A stretch of DNA of 64,000 nucleotides. Source: Listeria ivanovii subsp. ivanovii. Its GTDB lineage: Bacteria; Bacillota; Bacilli; Lactobacillales; Listeriaceae. Position 1 is the first letter of the stretch, and each line of letters opens with the position of its first letter. Both the position numbers and the translations under genes were made by a program. The stretch is from contig NZ_LT906478.1 in the NCBI RefSeq assembly GCF_900187025.1, positions 2,774,001-2,838,000 on the forward strand, given 5' to 3'. The notes under the pieces are model-generated. The model was not told the DNA's origin. It did not search any database and was given only the letters and a program-made list of their open reading frames with translations. Shown here one piece after another: positions 59,986-64,000 of the stretch.

Positions 59986-61653
59986 CTACCTGACAATTGG
60001 TAATAGGATATGTGACGGGTATTCTGGGCTATGATAAATAGTTTGGTTCGCAACTTGGCTTTCGGTTGAGTTGATGAAACTCTCTCCAGTGTTTGGGTTC
60101 GGGTCGAATCTTGGAAAGTTACTAGAAGAAATTTCGACACGGATTTGGTGTCCTTTTTGGAATAGATTACTTGTTGCCCATAAATCTATTGTATATTCAT
60201 TGATATTATTTTGCACTTGATCACCGTACTGCTTAGCTGCGCGAATAATCCCGTCAGCGAGGTTAAATGCTCTACCATCTGGGAAGACATCTACTAGTTT
60301 AGCAGTAAAGTCTGTGTTTGGCGCATCTGTTTTAGCCCTTAGCTTTACTTGAACTGGTCCTGTTACTTCTAACGCTTCAGCTAATGGTGCTGTTGTATAG
60401 CAAAGTATATCTTCCCGAAGCTCTAATGCTTGTTGGTCGCGCGGTCCGTCAGCATGTAGCTCCTTGTGCAGTGTTCCTCCACCATTAGACGGCACGGGAT
60501 TTTCTGGGTTGTAGCTAAATGTAGCTTCAGAATCAGTAGTTGGCGGTGTGAACTCGGCGCTTACTTCTCCTTTTTGAAAATAGAGCGGTGTAATGGTTGC
60601 ATTTTTAGGTGGCCACTCTTCGGTAGTTTTCCACTCATTTAGCCCCATAACAAAGTAATTAATTGGCGCCATTTCTGGGAGTGGTTTTTGTTTTAGCCAG
60701 TGATTAAACCATTCGATATGCCGTTTATGCATACTCGCTTCACCCCACGCATTAGCGGCCATTCCAAAATCACGGTCACCAATCATTTGCCCAAAATTAG
60801 CATGTGTCCATGGTCCAATTACCAGCCGGTCGCCAAGCTCTCTAGTGTGTCCATTTTGGAAATTAGCGATTGTTTTATCTAGAAAACAGTCATACCAGCC
60901 AGCGACATGGAGTCCGGGAACTTTGATTTTTTCGTAATTACTTTTAGCATCGATTCCCTGCCAATGGCTGTGCGTTGGTTCATAATCAAGTAATTGGGAA
61001 AAATAGGGCATTTCTTCGGGACCAATTGCCGGCCAATCTTTGTATGGTTTGAACTTGTAAAGTGCATCTAGGCTATCTAAATTTTTCATTAATTTGTTTA
61101 TTGCTTGTTTTAGTTCTTCTCGCGTCTCGTATTTTCTTGCGAGCATATTTGGTAGCATTGATTCGAGATTCCATGTCTCCCACATACCTAGTTCAAGTGC
61201 GCCATCATGATCATTAAACACATCTGTCATGCTATTTTGTGCCATAATTGGTGCAATTGCCTTCAAATGCTTGTTTCCACTAATTGCAGCTAATATTTGA
61301 GTGTATCCATAGTAAGATAAACCAAACATCCCTACGTCCCCATTTGAGTAAGGAAGTTTAGCTGCCCATTCAATGGTATCGTAACCGTCATCAACCTCTG
61401 CTATGTAAGGGACAAATTCTCCTTCTGATGTATATCTGCCGCGGACGTCTTGAACGATAACGATATAACCTTGCTCTGCCAAAATATTAGGCCTAATAAA
61501 GTGAAGTCCGTATGCTTTGCTATAAGGTAACCGCGTAAGTAAAACTGGATATTCTCCTTCGTCTGCTGGGCGATATATATCTGCGTAAAGTGTTACCTCG
61601 TCCCGCATCTTAGCTGGAATATCTGTTTCTATAATTAATCGATTATGTTTCAC
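59986..61653 (-). CDS. CocE/NonD family hydrolase
   Basis: A cytoplasmic serine hydrolase of about 555 residues (X-Pro dipeptidyl-peptidase S15 / cocaine-esterase family). The nucleophile Ser is in MFGLSYYGY (about residue 113), the oxyanion and Asp region in VAGWYDCFLD, and His in IGPWTHANFG. A C-terminal jelly-roll domain follows (VTGPVQVKLRAKTD...). GTG at 61653 lies nine bases after AAAGGAG and is preferred to the ATG at 61662, which abuts that site. Both start codons overlap a parS site. Natural substrate unknown. Confidence 0.85.
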   Translation of the reverse strand: MKHNRLIIETDIPAKMRDEVTLYADIYRPADEGEYPVLLTRLPYSKAYGLHFIRPNILAEQGYIVIVQDVRGRYTSEGEFVPYIAEVDDGYDTIEWAAKLPYSNGDVGMFGLSYYGYTQILAAISGNKHLKAIAPIMAQNSMTDVFNDHDGALELGMWETWNLESMLPNMLARKYETREELKQAINKLMKNLDSLDALYKFKPYKDWPAIGPEEMPYFSQLLDYEPTHSHWQGIDAKSNYEKIKVPGLHVAGWYDCFLDKTIANFQNGHTRELGDRLVIGPWTHANFGQMIGDRDFGMAANAWGEASMHKRHIEWFNHWLKQKPLPEMAPINYFVMGLNEWKTTEEWPPKNATITPLYFQKGEVSAEFTPPTTDSEATFSYNPENPVPSNGGGTLHKELHADGPRDQQALELREDILCYTTAPLAEALEVTGPVQVKLRAKTDAPNTDFTAKLVDVFPDGRAFNLADGIIRAAKQYGDQVQNNINEYTIDLWATSNLFQKGHQIRVEISSSNFPRFDPNPNTGESFINSTESQVANQTIYHSPEYPSHILLPIVR

Positions 61654-61661
61654 GTGAAACA
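61646..61661. promoter_or_regulatory. parS: parS site overlapping the start of the CocE hydrolase gene
   Basis: Perfect palindrome TGTTTCACGTGAAACA covering the ATG (all but one base) and the preferred GTG start codon. ParB bound here would lie directly over the translation start region of the gene. Confidence 0.9.
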
Positions 61662-61718
61662 TCTCCTTTTTTGATATGAATTCTCAGTTTATTGTTTCGT
61701 AAATGGCAGTTTATGTCA

Positions 61719-61761
61719 AACAAAGCGACCCACTCATTATGAGTGGGTCGCTTTGTTTGAT
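61719..61761 (-). terminator. Terminator of topB
   Basis: An almost perfect palindrome, AAACAAAGCGACCCACTC/GAGTGGGTCGCTTTGTTT, just after the topB stop. The long stem could end transcripts on both strands. Confidence 0.8.
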
Positions 61762-61762
61762 T

Positions 61763-63916
61763 TTATTTATCTAGTTTTAGTTTAGCGAGTGCCTCTGCCA
61801 TTGGATTATTAAATGGTTCATCTTCTTGTTTGTTTTGTTTTTTCATAAATTTAGCTACGTCTGTTTTTGAGACATTCTTATTTTTTTGCTTATCGCGACG
61901 TTCTTGGAAAGCAGATAGCTTCTCACGATATCCACAAACGCAAACAAATAGCTGTTTGTCCCCTTCACCACGCATTTCCATACGTTTATGGCAATTAGGA
62001 CAACGGGCATTGGTTGTTCTCGAAAGCGATTCACGGTGTCCGCATTCGCGGTCTTGACATACTAGCATTGTACCGCGTTTACCTTTAACTTTTAGCATTG
62101 GCTTCCCGCAATCAGGACATTTTTGTGAAGTAATATTATCATGGCGGAATTTCTTATCATTTTGCTTAATTTCCAATACTGCTTTTTTCGCATAATCGCG
62201 CATTTCCGCAGTAAACTTACGATAATCTAATTCACCTTTTGCAATTTTAGATAGTTTTTGTTCCCAGCGAGCAGTTAATTCCGGGGACTTCAAGTCTTCT
62301 GGAACTAGCTCAAGTAGTTGACGTCCTTTAGAAGTAATTTGGATCTCCTTACCTTGCTTTTCTAGGGAGAAGCTGTTAAAAAGTTTTTCGATGATGTCTG
62401 CTCGAGTTGCAACAGTTCCAAGGCCACCCGTATCACCAAGTGTTTTCGCTAGCGCTTTACTTGATGTTTCCATATATTTTGCTGGATTTTCCATTGCCGA
62501 TAAAAGTGTCGCTTCATTAAATCTAGCTGGCGGCTTAGTTTTTCCAGTTTCTAAATTTACTCGTTTGACTGGAATTTTATCACCCTTTTTCATTTTGGTC
62601 AGCTGATCTGGTTCGCGCGTTTCCCCGTAAATGCTTTTCCAGCCAAGTGATTTAACAACTTTTCCTTTTACCGTGAAATCTTCTTGACCAATTTTTGCTT
62701 TAACAGAAGTTTCTTCATAAGTATACGGATCTGAAAGTACTGCTAAGAAACGTTTGACAACTAAGTCATAGATTTTTCTTTCTTTATCGCTTAAGTCTCC
62801 AAGTGAAACGGATTGTTCTGTCGGGATAATCGCATGGTGATCACTGACTTTGCTGTTATCGACGAACGATTTATTTGCTTTAATAGGCTTGCTGCTAATT
62901 TGGCGAGCAGCTTTCGCATTTTCACCTACACCACATGCTTGTAGGCGTTCTTTTAATGTTGGGACGATATCTGTAGAAATAAAGCGTGAATCTGTCCGTG
63001 GATAAGTTAAAATTTTATGTCGTTCATACAGTGTTTGCATGATATTAAGTGTTTCTTTTGCCGAAAAGTCATAACGATTATTGGCATCGCGTTGTAATTC
63101 TGTTAGGTCATATAGCCCAGGAGAAAAAGTTTTCTTTTCTTTCATAGAAACATCGGTAATAACGGCTGTTTCACCTTGCAAAGATTTCACTAGTTTTTCA
63201 GCTAATGCTTTATCAAAAGTTTGCCCATTGTTCCACGTGAAACATTCTTGCTCAGTTAAAGCAGTAATTCCGTAGTACTCACGTGGTTTAAAGTTGCGAA
63301 TTTCTTCTTCACGATGCTGAATCATCGCAAGTGTAGGTGTTTGAACTCGCCCACATGAAAGTTGAGCATTATATTTGGTAGTAAGTGCTCGTGTTGCGTT
63401 AATCCCAACTACCCAGTCAGCTTCCGAACGCGCAACAGCAGAATGATATAGATTTTCGTAGGCTTTTCCAGGTTTTAAATGTTCAAAGCCTTCGCGAATT
63501 GCTTTGTCAGTTACAGATGAAATCCATAGTCGTTTAAGTGGCTTCTTGATTTTTGCATAATCAATAATCCAGCGCGCGACAAGTTCCCCTTCTCGTCCTG
63601 CATCGGTTGCAATAACGATTGTCGTAATATCCGTGCGGTTCATTAGTTTTTTCACTGTCTCGTATTGTTTTCGTGTTTGTTTAATTGGTTCTAGCTTCAT
63701 TTTTTCTGGAAGCATCGGTAAATCTTCCATATTCCAATTTTTATATTTAGGGTCGTAGCGTTCTGGGTCTGCTAGCGTGACAAGGTGTCCAAGTGCCCAA
63801 GTGACAACATACTTCCCTCCTTCTAAATAGCCATTCTTTCCTTGTTTAGCCCCGAGTACGCGACCAATATCTTTACCGACAGACGGTTTCTCTGCCAGCA
63901 CTAATGTTTTTGTCAT
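61763..63916 (-). CDS. topB: DNA topoisomerase III
   Basis: This type IA topoisomerase decatenates DNA. It has the Toprim domain at the start (MTKTLVLAEKPSVGKDIGRV; VIATDAGREGELVARWI), the catalytic Tyr305 in TYPRTDSRFIS, and CGRVQTPTLAMI. The C-terminus has Cys4 zinc elements (CPDCGKP...CQDRECG, CPNCHKR...CVCGYRE) and a basic tail. The 717-residue length is standard. The coding sequence contains a perfect parS site. ATG follows GAGAGGA. The gene upstream ends just before it. Confidence 0.97.
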   Translation of the reverse strand: MTKTLVLAEKPSVGKDIGRVLGAKQGKNGYLEGGKYVVTWALGHLVTLADPERYDPKYKNWNMEDLPMLPEKMKLEPIKQTRKQYETVKKLMNRTDITTIVIATDAGREGELVARWIIDYAKIKKPLKRLWISSVTDKAIREGFEHLKPGKAYENLYHSAVARSEADWVVGINATRALTTKYNAQLSCGRVQTPTLAMIQHREEEIRNFKPREYYGITALTEQECFTWNNGQTFDKALAEKLVKSLQGETAVITDVSMKEKKTFSPGLYDLTELQRDANNRYDFSAKETLNIMQTLYERHKILTYPRTDSRFISTDIVPTLKERLQACGVGENAKAARQISSKPIKANKSFVDNSKVSDHHAIIPTEQSVSLGDLSDKERKIYDLVVKRFLAVLSDPYTYEETSVKAKIGQEDFTVKGKVVKSLGWKSIYGETREPDQLTKMKKGDKIPVKRVNLETGKTKPPARFNEATLLSAMENPAKYMETSSKALAKTLGDTGGLGTVATRADIIEKLFNSFSLEKQGKEIQITSKGRQLLELVPEDLKSPELTARWEQKLSKIAKGELDYRKFTAEMRDYAKKAVLEIKQNDKKFRHDNITSQKCPDCGKPMLKVKGKRGTMLVCQDRECGHRESLSRTTNARCPNCHKRMEMRGEGDKQLFVCVCGYREKLSAFQERRDKQKNKNVSKTDVAKFMKKQNKQEDEPFNNPMAEALAKLKLDK
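63229..63244. promoter_or_regulatory. parS: parS site inside topB
   Basis: TGTTCCACGTGAAACA, identical to the canonical Bacillus parS, lies within the topB coding sequence. On the coding strand the bases translate as part of an ordinary segment (CFTW), so the site is tolerated within the protein. Confidence 0.9.
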
Positions 63917-63962
63917 CTGTCAAAATCCTCTCTTCTATCCTACTTATCGTAACACAACTTAT

Positions 63963-64000
63963 TTATTCTTTCACTGCCTCTTGTTGTAAAACAGCCAAGA
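63963..64000 (-). CDS. 3' end of an upstream gene (partial)
   Basis: Reading toward the window edge, the minus-strand frame ends AVLQQEAVKE and a TAA. Only about a dozen codons are inside the window, so no product can be named. The 46-base spacing before topB suggests it may be co-transcribed with topB. Confidence 0.4.
   Translation of the reverse strand, partial: LAVLQQEAVKE

Overview
The window reads as a low-GC, non-sporulating Firmicute, and gene content and order point to Listeria (L. monocytogenes or a close relative). Signs are the dnaX-ybaB-recR-yaaL block with no bofA behind yaaL, a long Alu-containing SRP RNA, cydABCD, a GW-module secreted protein next to an LPXTG protein, many sugar PTS genes, and strong AGGAGG ribosome sites with frequent TTG/GTG starts. 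Species naming rests on memory of the gene order, not on a search. Four perfect 16-bp parS (ParB/Spo0J) sites and one near-perfect site lie between 12 and 63 kb, which fits an origin-proximal segment.

Layout. 1-1.3 kb: decayed DNA with an IS110-type transposase remnant. 1.3-3.9 kb: LytR-CpsA-Psr protein, Nudix hydrolase, aldo/keto reductase. 3.9-11.2 kb: a complete beta-glucoside-type PTS operon (IIB, IIC, GH31 enzyme, HAD phosphatase, GH1 phospho-glucosidase, IIA) behind its GntR/UTRA regulator; the enzyme pair suits an alpha-xylosyl- or alpha-glucosyl-decorated beta-glucoside such as isoprimeverose. 11.3-14.4 kb: yaaL, recR, ybaB and dnaX, with a 77-bp tandem repeat at the dnaX promoter. 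14.6-17.0 kb: an orphan PTS IIC with a DUF3284 protein and two small proteins. 17.4-19.6 kb: small genes, a candidate short RNA, the SRP RNA and a 31-residue membrane peptide. 19.6-23.2 kb: FGGY sugar kinase and two surface/secreted proteins. 23.3-29.2 kb: cydABCD (cytochrome bd oxidase and its ABC transporter). 29.6-33.9 kb: tadA, acyl-CoA synthetase, NagB-like protein, MerR regulator, acetyltransferase.

33.9-36.25 kb is a small accessory island. It holds a two-TM protein, a truncated secreted peptide, a broken HNH-type gene, a type I toxin-antitoxin locus (28-residue Hol-Tox-like peptide with a convergent antisense RNA), the 5' stub of an IS3-family element, and a degenerate second copy of the antitoxin RNA that ends at the IS stub.

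36.3-47.9 kb: VOC protein, MATE pump with its MarR repressor, PucR-type and MerR regulators, HAD phosphatase, LacI regulator, CNNM/CBS protein, sirtuin, Cdd1-like protein, MFS pump, SH3 protein, transaldolase, Crp/Fnr regulator. 48-64 kb: homodimeric-type ABC exporter, TfoX-C-like protein, serS behind a T-box, a stress flavin/PNPOx-like protein with a SigB-type promoter, pabA and a pabB-pabC fusion, a heterodimeric ABC exporter, dacA (PBP5), a CocE/NonD hydrolase whose start codon lies inside a parS site, topB, and the last codons of one more gene.

Most of the window is ordinary core genome. The accessory island, the parS cluster, the candidate RNAs and the missed small ORFs are the parts that repay attention.
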